Counted from the first letter of the stretch, positions 53,353-63,939 are shown. The stretch: DNA of 64,000 nucleotides from Croceitalea sp947503285 (GCF_036985505.1 NZ_BTGQ01000003.1:564602-628601), one strand, 5' to 3'. Program-made: numbers and translations. Notes: generated from the letters alone by a model not told the origin.

Positions 53353-55809
53353 TTAATTCATCTTGTATACGATTATTGAATTCTCTTGGTCTTTGGCGAC
53401 CAAGTCCAATCTTTTGTCCCCGTCCATGTCAGTAAGGTCAATTAAAGAACTACCATAAACGGGAAAATTTGGGATTGCCTTGGCTTGACTATCGAAAAGG
53501 TAGATTTGTTGACTTTGAATATCGGTCACACTAACATAGATTTTATCGTAGATATAAAAGATTTTCGGTGCAGTGTATACCCCTAACTCCAATTCAATCT
53601 TTTTCCCCTTTATGCTTAAAATATTTTCATTCATCAAAACCAAGGTCTTGCTCGTGGCAAACATACCGTGTACTTGGTTCAAATTGAAATTGGTGGTAGT
53701 AAGTTTACCCTTCGTATCAATTTGATGCAACACCCCTTTTTTGTCGGTGATTGAAAACTTGTTCTTATATAGAAATACGTTGTTGTCTGAAAAATCAATT
53801 TTGGCATTCACTTTTATGCGTTCTTGCCCGGCCCTATGTCTTATCGTCATGGCGTTGTCTTCCAGTAAAAAAACGAGATAATCCTTTTTTGAAATACGAA
53901 AATGTTCCGGAGCTTTGATAATAGGGCTTGATGCTTCCGTATACGTAAAACCTTCCACAATTTTTCCTTTACCGTCGAACATGAACACTTTTCGACCCTG
54001 GGTCACCACAAAACGGTAATTTCTGGTGTTTTCATAATCAAATACCGCCAGACCATTAAGATTGCCTGATTCAAATTTTTTATCAAACGGGGCTACTTCA
54101 TCACCATTACGGTCAAGAACGAGAAATTGGTTGCTAGTGCAAAAAGCCAATTGCAGTTTGCCATTTTTATAGAGGTCCACTTGATGTACTTTACCTCGTA
54201 TTGGTCCTTCCAATTGCTTTTTCCAACGTATCTTACCTTCACTGGAGATAAGGTAAAGGTAGTTGTCTTTGTCTTGTACCAGAATTTCTTTTTGGTTGGT
54301 TCTGTGGTTTTTGACAAACCGTGGGTTCAAAGCTAAATCGCTGTCGAGCTCTACTGTGAAGAGGGGGGCTACACTATTGACTGCGATTTCTTTCTTGATA
54401 TTTGAAATTAAAATACTGGTATGATAAAAGTTTTGATCTGCTACCAATTGTGAGGCGAACGTGTAGTTGCTGAAATCTATCTTTTTAAAGTCGGTGGATA
54501 GCTGTTTTAAAAAGTCTTGTTCCATAAAGTATTGTATACCTTTTTCGTTGGCTATCATCTCAATAGACGCCTCGTTGGCCAATGAAGCTTTTGCCGTTTG
54601 GTAAAGCGCTGTCCTGTCGAAAGTGGCGGCACTCTTGATATTCGCAATAATCGTTTGAAGGGTTTCCCTATCTTCAGCAAACACAAAGGCGTTGGCGATG
54701 ATCGTGCAATAAGTTGATTTAAAATCGGTGAGCAATGGTTTAAAAGCCTTTTCAACCAAATCGGTAGTGTTCAATTGAAGAATTTCGCTTCCTTGATAAT
54801 TAAATACCTCAGTTTTTAGGGCCGTAATATTTTCCGATAGGCTTTCCGCCCCGAATGAATTCAAGACTACTGCTTTTTTATTGTTAAGATAGATGATGCC
54901 CAGTTCTTCAATGGTACTGAAAATAGTGTCCGGTTCTTTGACCTTATCCAGATAGTATTTTTGATTTTTCGCGAATTGATTATAGTCATTAAATGAAAAA
55001 CTGATAAGGGCTTCCGTGGCTTTTGGGCTCAAGGCCGCAATACTATTGCTAACTGGGGTGGTACCCTTGAAAAGATTGATGGCGTTGCGCAAAGTATCGT
55101 TCGCTATGGAAACCCCATTTAACAAAATACTGTTCTGATTGGAAGAGAAGTCAACGGAAACCCAATCAGCTATTTTTTCTGTATCAATGGTGGAAATCGC
55201 TTTTAGATTGTTTTCAAGTAAGGCTGCACCATGGTCTAAATCAATAAAGAGTGTTGCTGATTTAGTCTTATCCGATGTATTAAAAAGCTTTGATAAAGCC
55301 GGTGAAGGCTTGTTTTGAAATCCACCCCTGATAGAATTTTCAAGTAAAATCTGTGAAGAACTAAATAATAGCTTGCCAGATAGGTCTATACCAAATAGTA
55401 TGTCATCTCCCAGTTCATATTTTGTTATTGAGGTACCTTCGTACGATAAATGCTCAACATTTACTTGTTGGCCATCGCCAAGGGCAAACGAATCGCGGTT
55501 ATCGTCGATAAGTAGTAGAAAATCGAAATTGTCTTTACCGAGTTCGTAGAAAGCTATTGTACAATTGGCATCAGTGGTAAGATGACGCAGCCCTTGCAAC
55601 TTGGTATGTATAGCTTGGTACAAATTGGTTTTTTGGCTTAACTCAAGAAAGGCATTGTTTTTTAATTCACTTTTGAAGTTCGATAAATTGGAAATTTTAA
55701 GAATGGCAGCTGCTTTAGTGGGCAGATAGGTTAGGGTTGCATCAGTTTGAACTTGTTGTTCTTTGCAACAGCCAAAGAGTATAAAAAGAAAGAGTATTCT
55801 TAGTTTCAT
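53353..55809 (-). CDS. Large lipoprotein with beta-propeller-like C-terminal half
   Basis: 818 residues from the ATG at 55809 (MKLRILFLFILFGCCKEQQV), a lipoprotein signal with C14; the frame to 55881 would hide this signal and overlap rnhB. The N-terminal half (about 30-490) is an unfamiliar alpha/beta region resembling DUF3352-type proteins (ALSPKATEALISFSFNDYNQ). From about 500 on there are propeller-like blades with PQQ- and FG-GAP-like turns: LISSEGKIRWKKQLEG, LDRNGDEVAPF and near the end DLTDMDGDKRLDLVA, a calcium-loop sequence. Probably an outer-membrane binding protein. Downstream of rnhB (61-bp gap). Confidence 0.72.
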   Translation of the reverse strand: MKLRILFLFILFGCCKEQQVQTDATLTYLPTKAAAILKISNLSNFKSELKNNAFLELSQKTNLYQAIHTKLQGLRHLTTDANCTIAFYELGKDNFDFLLLIDDNRDSFALGDGQQVNVEHLSYEGTSITKYELGDDILFGIDLSGKLLFSSSQILLENSIRGGFQNKPSPALSKLFNTSDKTKSATLFIDLDHGAALLENNLKAISTIDTEKIADWVSVDFSSNQNSILLNGVSIANDTLRNAINLFKGTTPVSNSIAALSPKATEALISFSFNDYNQFAKNQKYYLDKVKEPDTIFSTIEELGIIYLNNKKAVVLNSFGAESLSENITALKTEVFNYQGSEILQLNTTDLVEKAFKPLLTDFKSTYCTIIANAFVFAEDRETLQTIIANIKSAATFDRTALYQTAKASLANEASIEMIANEKGIQYFMEQDFLKQLSTDFKKIDFSNYTFASQLVADQNFYHTSILISNIKKEIAVNSVAPLFTVELDSDLALNPRFVKNHRTNQKEILVQDKDNYLYLISSEGKIRWKKQLEGPIRGKVHQVDLYKNGKLQLAFCTSNQFLVLDRNGDEVAPFDKKFESGNLNGLAVFDYENTRNYRFVVTQGRKVFMFDGKGKIVEGFTYTEASSPIIKAPEHFRISKKDYLVFLLEDNAMTIRHRAGQERIKVNAKIDFSDNNVFLYKNKFSITDKKGVLHQIDTKGKLTTTNFNLNQVHGMFATSKTLVLMNENILSIKGKKIELELGVYTAPKIFYIYDKIYVSVTDIQSQQIYLFDSQAKAIPNFPVYGSSLIDLTDMDGDKRLDLVAKDQENSIIVYKMN

Positions 55810-55870
55810 GGCCAAATTAGAAAGTGTTATGTGGTACTCAAGTACTACAAAAACAAAGTTACAGTCTTTA

Positions 55871-56467
55871 TTAAAATTCAAGACGCATTTGTTCGGGTAA
55901 TTGTTTGAAGCTTTTTCTATGGTATTTGGTCAGCCCATACTTTCTAATGGCGTGGCGGTGTTCTTTTGTAGGATAGCCTTTATTTTTAGCCCAATTGTAC
56001 ATAGGGAATTCTTGGTGTAATTGTATCATATGGGTATCTCGATAGGTTTTGGCAAGAACGGAAGCGGCCGCGATACTGCTATATTTTGAATCACCCTTAA
56101 TGATACATTTGTGTGGAATCTGTTTAAAGGGCTTAAATCGATTGCCATCTACCAGAATGAGCGAAGGAGACTTTTCCATTTGTTCTAAAGCTCCGTGCAT
56201 CGCTAATATGGAAGCATTCAAAATATTGATTTCATCAATTTTTTCCTCATAAATATGGCACACTCCATAGTCAAGCGCCTCTTTTCGCAACAAGGGGGCC
56301 AAATCGTATCTATCGCGTTCTGAAAGTTGTTTGGAATCGTTCAGTATACCATTTTCGAACTTTTCAGGAAGCATAATGCAAGCAGCAGTGACCGGGCCTG
56401 CCAAGCAGCCCCGGCCAGCTTCATCTGTACCTGCTTCATCTGGGTATTTATACTGTGCGAAAAGCAT
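55871..56467 (-). CDS. rnhB: Ribonuclease HII
   Basis: 198 residues from the ATG at 56467 (MLFAQYKYPDEAGTDEAGRG); a TTG two codons upstream is less likely. Catalytic acidic residues D15/E16 in the GTDEAGRG motif, followed by LAGPV, and LVDGNRF and KGDSKYSSIAAASVLAKTYR further on. Cleaves RNA in RNA-DNA hybrids and ribonucleotides in DNA. It lies 16 bp after the FN3 lipoprotein gene, so it may be read from the long upstream transcript. Confidence 0.96.
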   Translation of the reverse strand: MLFAQYKYPDEAGTDEAGRGCLAGPVTAACIMLPEKFENGILNDSKQLSERDRYDLAPLLRKEALDYGVCHIYEEKIDEINILNASILAMHGALEQMEKSPSLILVDGNRFKPFKQIPHKCIIKGDSKYSSIAAASVLAKTYRDTHMIQLHQEFPMYNWAKNKGYPTKEHRHAIRKYGLTKYHRKSFKQLPEQMRLEF

Positions 56468-56483
56468 ACCCAAGTAATTGGTA

Positions 56484-57233
56484 TTAGCCTACCTTAAATT
56501 GGAATATCTCAGAAGTAGAGGTATTTCCTGTACTGTCGGTAGTGACCACTGTCCAGAAATAAGTGGTTCCTGAGGTAACGGGAACAGCTTCTAAACTGGT
56601 GGTTTCGCCACTGCCTATCGAAGTAACCGGGTCGGCCTCGGTTCCAAAAAACACTTCAAAACTTACGATATCATCGTCAATATCGCTTGCTGTCCATTCT
56701 AAAGTTACCATCGTTGTGGTTGCAATAGTAGCACCACGTGAGGGGGCAACTGCTTCTGCAGGAAAAGGGGCATAGTTTTCGACTCCAGGCCCTTCATTGA
56801 AGAATCTAAATACTTGACTGTCGGCACTTTCAGAAGTTCCATTTGCCCTAGAGGTTACAAACCAAGAGTATGGTGTCCCCCTATCAATTAAAATATCAAC
56901 TTCATTGGTGTTTGAATTGACAAACGTGGATGAGTTGGTGTTCAAATTGGTTAAGGTTACTGTATAGCGATCCGTGTTTTCAGAAATATTCCATTCAAAG
57001 GTAACGGTACTTTTGGTTTCATCATTTGGGTCGACAACGCCGGTATTACATTCGGTTACGTCTTCAGGAAAAACAAGGGTGGCTGCACTTGGTGCCAGAA
57101 CCACTACCGGATCATCGTCACCGCCCCCTGTCGGTGGTGGTGGATTGTCGTCATCACTAGAGCTGCTACTGCAACCCGTTGAAATTAAAGCACAGCTTAA
57201 AATGCTAAGGTATAAGAAGTTATTTAGTTTCAT
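56484..57233 (-). CDS. Lipoprotein with two fibronectin III-like domains
   Basis: 249 residues. Lipoprotein signal with C21 in LISTGCSSSSSDDD: the Ser/Asp run after Cys is a surface-export type tether. A Pro/Gly/Asp linker (PPPPTGGGDDDP) leads to two FN3-like domains (about 50-145, STVTFEWNISENTDRYTVTL; about 155-249, TMVTLEWTASDIDDDIVSFE). Probably displayed on the cell surface. ATGA overlap with the 57230-61558 gene: the two products are made together. Confidence 0.82.
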   Translation of the reverse strand: MKLNNFLYLSILSCALISTGCSSSSSDDDNPPPPTGGGDDDPVVVLAPSAATLVFPEDVTECNTGVVDPNDETKSTVTFEWNISENTDRYTVTLTNLNTNSSTFVNSNTNEVDILIDRGTPYSWFVTSRANGTSESADSQVFRFFNEGPGVENYAPFPAEAVAPSRGATIATTTMVTLEWTASDIDDDIVSFEVFFGTEADPVTSIGSGETTSLEAVPVTSGTTYFWTVVTTDSTGNTSTSEIFQFKVG

Positions 57234-60200
57234 TTTCTTAAAATTTTATAGTTCATCAAAGCGTTGTCTGTTTTGATATTTAAAAGATATACACCTTGGG
57301 GTAGATTGGTAATGTCCATACGTACATAACCATTGTCTGGTTTGTAGGCTTTATAAAATACTTGTCTACCTTGTGCCGTGAATAATGCTGTTTCAACCTG
57401 CTGGAATTCACTAGATCCCAAAAAGATATTCAATTCACCAGATGAAACGGGATTTGGATAGATAAATATCTTCGAGCTAAGCACAATAGTCTCCTCATAA
57501 GTGCCTTGACATTCCTTATCCGTACGGACCGAAAGCGTGTTTTCAACTTTACTTAAGGGCAAGGTGATTTCGTTTTCGGTTGTAATAAAGGCTTCTCCAT
57601 TCAATTCAATCAAGTATTCCTTACCACCACGTAAATTCAGGGTAACTTCATTATTCAGGGAACTCACCTTTGAATCTACATCCAAAGGTTCGGGTTCTGT
57701 GATGGTTATGTCAAAACAACGTTGATAACCCACTTGACCTTCAACTGTAATACACAAGGTATATTGCCCGGCCACAAGATCTGTGAACGTTGTGGTATCC
57801 GTAAATGCGGCTGCTGTATCCATGGCATTTACATCCGTTAATGTGGCAGTATAGTTTAAAGTTTCCACCGCCGAAATTTCAACACTGCCGTTATCCGTAG
57901 AAATACAGGACTCCCCAATGGTTCTTAAACTAAAATTATTTGCTGGCAATGAGAAAATAGCACATCCATCAACATCTATTACCGAACCTGTAGGAGTGTC
58001 ATCGCAAAGGTCAACGTCGTTTGGTACACCGTCATTATCCAAATCATCATCACAAACATCGCCGATACCATCACCGTCACCATCAGCTTGGTCTGGATTT
58101 GCAGTGAAGGGACAATTATCTTCGGCGTCTAAAATACCATCGTTATCGTCATCATTGTCACACACATCCCCTTCAAGATCACCATCATTATCTTCTTGAT
58201 TTGCGTTTGCTACCAAGGGGCAGTTGTCATTGACGTCTAAAACACCATCGTTATCATCGTCTTCATCGTCTTCAAAACCTTCCATAATAAAATCATCAAC
58301 TATGACACCTTCTTGCACTACACTTTGATCGGAAACGAATATGATTCCAAATTGAATATTTGTTTCGTTTGTCAAGTCCGTTTCGCCGAGACCTGCATTT
58401 ATTGCGAAATCATAAGTGTACTTAGTCAGGGTTGCATTAGTGCCGTTCCATTGTGCTCCAGGGCAGTTTTGACAATCATTATCGGCACCCGAAGAGGCAT
58501 TAGTCCTGTCACTATTGTACCAATTGGGTTGGCTGTCAACACTACCTAGAACATTTGAAGTTGCAAAATTGTCAGTGGAGTAAATTACATAGACGATGTC
58601 GAAATTCTCTTCTAAATCAAAGGCCATTTGAAAACTTAATTTCGGGGCGATAATACTAGATAAATCGTAACAACCGCTGAACAATACGGCCGTGGTATTA
58701 TTGGTATGGTCACCAGCTAAATTGGTACCGTATACCTGTGTTCCAGAAGCTACTGAGTTCAATACTGTACCTGTTGGTACTCCACGTTCCCACAAACTTG
58801 CACCCTCTAATGGTATGGTTCCAGCCACATTGTTCGCAAATAATGAGGTAGACTCAGTCTCCATATCAAAGAGTTGATCACCCATTGCTGGTATGTTGGC
58901 TGCAAAAAGACTAGCCTCTTGGGTATTATTTTCGGGGAAGGCATCATCAGGAATTGAAGCGGTAACGCTTACTACGGAAAGTTCACCTGGTGTAGGATTT
59001 AACGCTGGCAAATCAAAAGTAGCAGTAGCTCCGCTAAGTACCGGAGTATTGAATATGAAATTCTCCTCTGTCCCTCCGTTAATGCTGTAGATGATATCAA
59101 TCTGTGTGATGTCATTCAAACCCCTATTCTCTACGGTTACCGTTGTAATGACTGCGTCACATGTGACGGAGCCCGCGTTTGTAATCACTTCAACGACCTT
59201 AATATCATTGTCAGGCGTTGCTACTGGAGGTAATGGTGATTGCCATGCCCCACGTCCATATGTACTCGCCACAATAACACCATCATCAGGGCTGATTTCC
59301 AAATCCGAAACTGATGTGTTAGGTAACCCAGTGGAATACTGCTCCCATTCGGTAAGGGTATCATCCAAACGGTATATTCCCAGATTTGTTCCAACATATA
59401 TGGGATTGTTACTATCCCGATCTTGATGGGCAATACAAAAATAGGCTTGGTCTTGGGGCAGGTCGAATGTAATATTTTCGCGACTTACCAAACTATTGCC
59501 ATCGACCGTCACTCTGTAAACTCCCCTATTTGTTGGTTGGCCAGCCTGGGATATACCCACTCGGTTTGAAGTGGTCAAATACACAATATTACTATCGTTT
59601 TGGTTAATGGCAATATCTGAAATTTGGGTATCGAAAGTCTCATCAACAGGATTGATTAATACAAAATCTTCCCCGCCATTTTCACTGCGGTACAGATTAC
59701 CCTGATCGGCGGCATACATGATCATGGGGTTGTTGGGATCGATTTCAAGATCATCGATATTATTGCCTTGTGTAAATAAGTCTGATACCTGTTCCCACTC
59801 CGTGCCTACCAATTTAAAAACAGCGGTATAGGCTGAATAAACGGTTCCTTCGCTATCAATTGCCAAAGGAGTAATCCAATTGCCCGACAAGGGTCCTGAA
59901 CCAGTATCCGGAGAAGAAACAGTAGTAACCGTTAGCCCGAGATTATTGGTAATAAAAAGCGGATTGCCAAATTGCACAAACCCATAGGCTATATTGCTAT
60001 TGGTGGGATCGATCTCATAATCCATGCCATCGCCACCAGTATATACATTCCATTCGTTATTATTGAAAACAAATCCTGAATTGTCTTGGGTGCCCCCAAC
60101 GATCTTACTGGCATTGTTTTTAGCGAGACCAATACGGTAAAACTGGGTTATGGCAAGGCCATCGGTATGATCCGTAAAGTTCGTTCCGCCATCCAATGAT

Positions 60201-61558
60201 GAAAAGATACCACCATCACTCCCGCAAAATAAACGACCATTGAAAAATTTGAGGGTATGTATATCTGCGTGCGTATATGAAGGGGTTTGTGAAAACCAGA
60301 AATTAAGTCTTGTGAAATCATCACCACCATCAGTTGATTTCCAGATATCAAGGACGCCGACATAAACTTCATCGGGATTTGTTGGTGATACCGCTATAGC
60401 GAAATCAAACCAGGCTTGGCTACTTCCAAAAATATCGTCAGTTTCCGCAGTTTGTGCAAAAGTGTCTCCGCTATCCGTGGATTTGAACAATCCTAAAAAT
60501 GAAGAACCTCGACTAATAACATCAGCAACGCAAATATAAACGGTTTCGGGTGCCGCAGGAGTTACCCCTATGACCATTCTTCCTCCATTATCAGGAATAA
60601 CACCGTCATTGATGGTTTCGAACGTTGCGCCTCCGTCTATTGTGCGATACACTGTATTACTATCTACGGCATAGATGGTATTGGAATCCCCCGGTTTTAA
60701 TTGAAAATCGGTAATCCTCTCTGCAAGCATCACCGTCCAGGTGAGTCCGCCATCCAAAGATCTTTGTAGGCCATCAGTACCTGCTACCCAGACCACATTA
60801 GAATCTGTGGGGTCGTAGGTAATCTCGTTCAAAGTATCAAATTCATCTTGGTTACTTGGGTTAATGCTGGTTTCTGCCCAAGTAGCCCCACCGTCAATCG
60901 AACGAAACACTCCAGCGCTAAACGAATCAGAAGCATCATCATCACCAGTCGCGATCAAGATGGTATTGCTGTCATCAGGGTTTATGGCAATACCCGACAC
61001 CCCAATTTGAGGGAATTCATCAAAAAGATTCGTCCAGGTAGCCCCAGCATCGGCAGACCGCCAAAGTCCCCCGGCGGGTGCACCCACATACCAAACATCT
61101 ACGTTGTTTGGGTCAACGGCGACAGCATTGATTCTTCCAATTCCAGGCAAGGCAGTGTTTAGTTCCCCGTTGATAACAGGCCCTAGGGTCGTCCAGTCGC
61201 TATTAGGATTGACAGGTCCCGCACTTTGTTGCACGTTCTCCCAACTTTGCCAGAGTTCAGCTCCCGTGGGCAAGGTGCCATCCGGTTTCACGAAATGTGA
61301 CCAATAGTTTTCCCAACGTAAAAAAGGTTTGTATCCACTTCCTTTTTTATTGCGTTCTTCCTCTTTGCCCTCCCAATACTGGTAAAAAGCGGTTCTAATT
61401 TCATTGAATGTGTACACTTCTTTAGCATTTTCTACTCTTGAAGTGCTTGTCGTTGCTTTGGTTTTGCGCAGCTCTTTCATCCAAGGTGCAGCCTCGTTAA
61501 ATTGTGCAAAGGAAAAAGTTGCCGTCAAAAAACAAAGCAATAGTAATCTTCTTTTCAT
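57230..61558 (-). CDS. Very large secreted BNR-repeat / thrombospondin-3 protein with type A T9SS sorting domain
   Basis: 1442 residues. Signal peptide about 1-18 (FSFAQ). Residues about 100-770 are a BNR/sortilin-like beta-propeller with many Asp-box turns (SADAGATW, SIDGGATW, SLDGGLTW, STDGGDDF). A CARDB-like domain follows (about 780-860), then a cleaved-adhesin/MAM-like domain (about 875-1090), thrombospondin type 3 calcium repeats (about 1095-1200; DDDNDGILDAEDNCP, DGDGDGIGDVCDDD), a beta domain and the type A sorting signal at the C-terminus (IFIYPNPVSSGELNIF ... YLLNIKTDNALMNYKILRK). No catalytic residues recognised; a surface-bound or released adhesin/lectin is more likely than an enzyme. 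Confidence 0.9.
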   Translation of the reverse strand: MKRRLLLLCFLTATFSFAQFNEAAPWMKELRKTKATTSTSRVENAKEVYTFNEIRTAFYQYWEGKEEERNKKGSGYKPFLRWENYWSHFVKPDGTLPTGAELWQSWENVQQSAGPVNPNSDWTTLGPVINGELNTALPGIGRINAVAVDPNNVDVWYVGAPAGGLWRSADAGATWTNLFDEFPQIGVSGIAINPDDSNTILIATGDDDASDSFSAGVFRSIDGGATWAETSINPSNQDEFDTLNEITYDPTDSNVVWVAGTDGLQRSLDGGLTWTVMLAERITDFQLKPGDSNTIYAVDSNTVYRTIDGGATFETINDGVIPDNGGRMVIGVTPAAPETVYICVADVISRGSSFLGLFKSTDSGDTFAQTAETDDIFGSSQAWFDFAIAVSPTNPDEVYVGVLDIWKSTDGGDDFTRLNFWFSQTPSYTHADIHTLKFFNGRLFCGSDGGIFSSLDGGTNFTDHTDGLAITQFYRIGLAKNNASKIVGGTQDNSGFVFNNNEWNVYTGGDGMDYEIDPTNSNIAYGFVQFGNPLFITNNLGLTVTTVSSPDTGSGPLSGNWITPLAIDSEGTVYSAYTAVFKLVGTEWEQVSDLFTQGNNIDDLEIDPNNPMIMYAADQGNLYRSENGGEDFVLINPVDETFDTQISDIAINQNDSNIVYLTTSNRVGISQAGQPTNRGVYRVTVDGNSLVSRENITFDLPQDQAYFCIAHQDRDSNNPIYVGTNLGIYRLDDTLTEWEQYSTGLPNTSVSDLEISPDDGVIVASTYGRGAWQSPLPPVATPDNDIKVVEVITNAGSVTCDAVITTVTVENRGLNDITQIDIIYSINGGTEENFIFNTPVLSGATATFDLPALNPTPGELSVVSVTASIPDDAFPENNTQEASLFAANIPAMGDQLFDMETESTSLFANNVAGTIPLEGASLWERGVPTGTVLNSVASGTQVYGTNLAGDHTNNTTAVLFSGCYDLSSIIAPKLSFQMAFDLEENFDIVYVIYSTDNFATSNVLGSVDSQPNWYNSDRTNASSGADNDCQNCPGAQWNGTNATLTKYTYDFAINAGLGETDLTNETNIQFGIIFVSDQSVVQEGVIVDDFIMEGFEDDEDDDNDGVLDVNDNCPLVANANQEDNDGDLEGDVCDNDDDNDGILDAEDNCPFTANPDQADGDGDGIGDVCDDDLDNDGVPNDVDLCDDTPTGSVIDVDGCAIFSLPANNFSLRTIGESCISTDNGSVEISAVETLNYTATLTDVNAMDTAAAFTDTTTFTDLVAGQYTLCITVEGQVGYQRCFDITITEPEPLDVDSKVSSLNNEVTLNLRGGKEYLIELNGEAFITTENEITLPLSKVENTLSVRTDKECQGTYEETIVLSSKIFIYPNPVSSGELNIFLGSSEFQQVETALFTAQGRQVFYKAYKPDNGYVRMDITNLPQGVYLLNIKTDNALMNYKILRK

Positions 61559-61767
61559 TTGAATCTTTTTTGCTATCAGGGCGTTAAAATATGCATTTTT
61601 TTTACATTTTTTTAAGAGAATTTTTGTTTTAACGTTGAATGCTCGATGTATCGGTTGAATTCAATTTTCAGTAGAAACAAAAAAATCATGGTATATCCAA
61701 TATGCCAAGGTTTAAGAATTGGGTGCAAATGAAAAATATTCAATACTGAGGTAAAAAACTTTCACAT

Positions 61768-61796
61768 TTTGTTACGAACAAAAATAAATACCTTTG
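61768..61796 (+). promoter_or_regulatory. Bacteroidota promoter of the putative porin gene
   Basis: TTTG (61768-61771), 17-bp spacer, TACCTTTG (TAnnTTTG, 61789-61796). The ATG follows at 61816, leaving a very short leader. Confidence 0.65.
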
Positions 61797-61815
61797 CTTG
61801 GTTAAGTACCTATTA

Positions 61816-63819
61816 ATGCGATACATCTTTATTGTCTTTTTGCTATTGACCTTTTGTACGGTCCGCGCCCAAAACGATTCCATACCATCTAGAACAAACG
61901 CTTCACTTCAAAAAAAAATTGATTCCGTTGGTGGTCTCCCTAGCGGTAAAAAAAAGAACGGTAAAGAAGAAAGAACCGTAACTATTGCCGATTACAGAAT
62001 TATTAACTCAGCTAGGGACACTACCTTCGTCGATACCACGTTGACCATCAAAAAAGAATACCGCTACAATTTTTTACGACGTGATGATTTTGAATTAATG
62101 CCCTTTTCCAATATCGGTCAGCCTTATAATTCATTGGGGGTCAATTTTGAAAATACGTCGCTTTATCCCAGACTTGGCGCCGTGGGTAGGCATTTTGGGT
62201 ATTTCGAGGAGGAAGATGTTTTTTATTATAATGTGCCGACCCCTATGACGGAGTTGTTTTTTAAAACCACACTGGAACAAGGGCAGTTGTTAGATGCCTT
62301 ACTCACTTTTAATATGACACCAAGATTGAATATCGCACTGGCCTATAAAGGATTCCGATCTTTGGGGAAATACCAGTTCGATCAAGCGGAATCAGGTAGT
62401 TTTCGCACCAGTTTTAATTATCGTACCCGTAATAATAGGTATTGGGTGCGGGGGCACTATGTCTCTCAAGATATTGAAACCGAAGAGAATGGTGGGCTTT
62501 TAGAAAGGGAGTTGCAATTTGAATCAGGGGTTGATGAGTTTTTAGATCGCTCAAGAATAGACGTAATCTATACCAATGCCGATAATCGTATTCTGGGCAA
62601 AAGGTACTTTCTTGACCATCAGTATAATGTGGTGCGGCCCCGTAAAGATTCTTTGCAAACAAGATCTACCTTATTGGCAATAGGCCATAAATTTAGCTAT
62701 GAGTCCAAATTCTACCAGTTTAACCAGAGCAGTGCCAACGATACTTTTGGTGAGGCTTTTGTAACCCCTATATTAGATAGGGCAACACTTAAGACTACGT
62801 ACCATCAGGTCTCTGCAAATTTTTCGAACAAACTATTAGGGAGCTTATCAGGTAATTTAAATTTTTACAATTACCAATACTTTTTTAATAGCCAAGTAAT
62901 CACCGCAGACCAAACCATTCAAAACAGATTGGCTGGTAATGAGATTGCCTTAGGTGCCGATTATAAAAATACTTTTGGCAAACTGGTTTTAGATGGTAGT
63001 CTGCGCTACAATTTATCAGGTGATTTGACCGGTACCCTGTTTGATGGATCGGCAACATACCGCATCAATGAGAACAATAGTGCATGGGCGGCAATACATG
63101 GTTCGTCACGGGCGCCAAACTTTAACTTTTTGCTTTATCAGAGTGAATATGAAAATTTTAATTGGCAAAATACGGGCTTGTTTGAAAAACAGCAGGTTCA
63201 AACCGTCACTTTTGGATTAGATTCAAAGTTTTTTGGCAATTTGGAAGCAAAGTATTCGGCAATTGACAACTATACCTATTTTGGTATTGATGGTTCCATA
63301 ACCGAAGAGGCTATTGAAACGGGCCTTGAAAATGCCTTTGTAAGACCTTTTCAAGATAACACGACCATTAACCATTTAAAAGTTAAATGCAATAAGGAAT
63401 TTCGGTACAAGAAGTGGGCGTTGAACAACACGATAATGTATCAGAATGTAACCCAAGAAGATCAAGTGCTGAACGTGCCCGATTTCGTAACACGCAATAC
63501 CTTGTATTTTTCTAGTGATGTATTTAAAAAAGCGATGTATTTACAAACTGGGGTGACCTTTAAATACTTTACAAGCTATAATATGAACGGGTACCATCCG
63601 CTATTGGGGGAGTTCTATACCCAAAACAATGAAGCGTTTGGTGCGTTCCCTTTGATTGATTTTTTTATCAATGCAAAAGTACGGCAGACAAGAATCTATT
63701 TGAAGGCCGAACATCTGAATACCATTTGGACCCAAGAATACAATTATTACGCCGCTCCAGATTATCCCTATCGTGACTTTGTGATTCGATTTGGTTTGGT
63801 TTGGAATCTTTTTTCATAA
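61816..63819 (+). CDS. Putative outer-membrane porin (PF14121 family)
   Basis: 667 residues from the ATG at 61816 (MRYIFIVFLLLTFCTVRAQN, signal peptide); the frame to 61798 begins at TTG inside the promoter region. After a basic/acidic linker (NSARDTTFVDTTLTIKKEYR) the protein is a succession of amphipathic strands with aromatic ends (YRTRNNRYWVRGHYVSQD, GNLNFYNYQYFFNSQVI) and ends RFGLVWNLFS with a C-terminal aromatic, as in outer-membrane beta-barrels. Matches the 'putative porin' family of Bacteroidota. Substrate unknown. Confidence 0.88.
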   Translation: MRYIFIVFLLLTFCTVRAQNDSIPSRTNASLQKKIDSVGGLPSGKKKNGKEERTVTIADYRIINSARDTTFVDTTLTIKKEYRYNFLRRDDFELMPFSNIGQPYNSLGVNFENTSLYPRLGAVGRHFGYFEEEDVFYYNVPTPMTELFFKTTLEQGQLLDALLTFNMTPRLNIALAYKGFRSLGKYQFDQAESGSFRTSFNYRTRNNRYWVRGHYVSQDIETEENGGLLERELQFESGVDEFLDRSRIDVIYTNADNRILGKRYFLDHQYNVVRPRKDSLQTRSTLLAIGHKFSYESKFYQFNQSSANDTFGEAFVTPILDRATLKTTYHQVSANFSNKLLGSLSGNLNFYNYQYFFNSQVITADQTIQNRLAGNEIALGADYKNTFGKLVLDGSLRYNLSGDLTGTLFDGSATYRINENNSAWAAIHGSSRAPNFNFLLYQSEYENFNWQNTGLFEKQQVQTVTFGLDSKFFGNLEAKYSAIDNYTYFGIDGSITEEAIETGLENAFVRPFQDNTTINHLKVKCNKEFRYKKWALNNTIMYQNVTQEDQVLNVPDFVTRNTLYFSSDVFKKAMYLQTGVTFKYFTSYNMNGYHPLLGEFYTQNNEAFGAFPLIDFFINAKVRQTRIYLKAEHLNTIWTQEYNYYAAPDYPYRDFVIRFGLVWNLFS

Positions 63820-63907
63820 TTTTTTCATTTTTTTATCGTGTTAGTCACTGATAATCAAGGGGCTATTTTTTTATAAAAAAAATAACAGAAAAATTAGTGT
63901 TTTAGTC

Positions 63908-63939
63908 TTGTGCGAATGTAAAAAAGAGTTTTATATTTG
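63908..63939 (+). promoter_or_regulatory. Strong promoter for a gene beyond the right edge
   Basis: TTG (63908-63910), 21-bp spacer, TATATTTG (TAnnTTTG, 63932-63939) followed by GCACCCGCTTTGGGAGATAA. Sequence from 63950 to the edge is G-rich and non-coding-looking, as in leaders of tRNA or other stable RNA genes, but the gene itself is outside the window. Confidence 0.55.

Noticed and set aside
57930..58270. Asp-codon-rich repeated sequence as a possible minisatellite
   Set aside because: It encodes thrombospondin type 3 calcium repeats of the T9SS protein.
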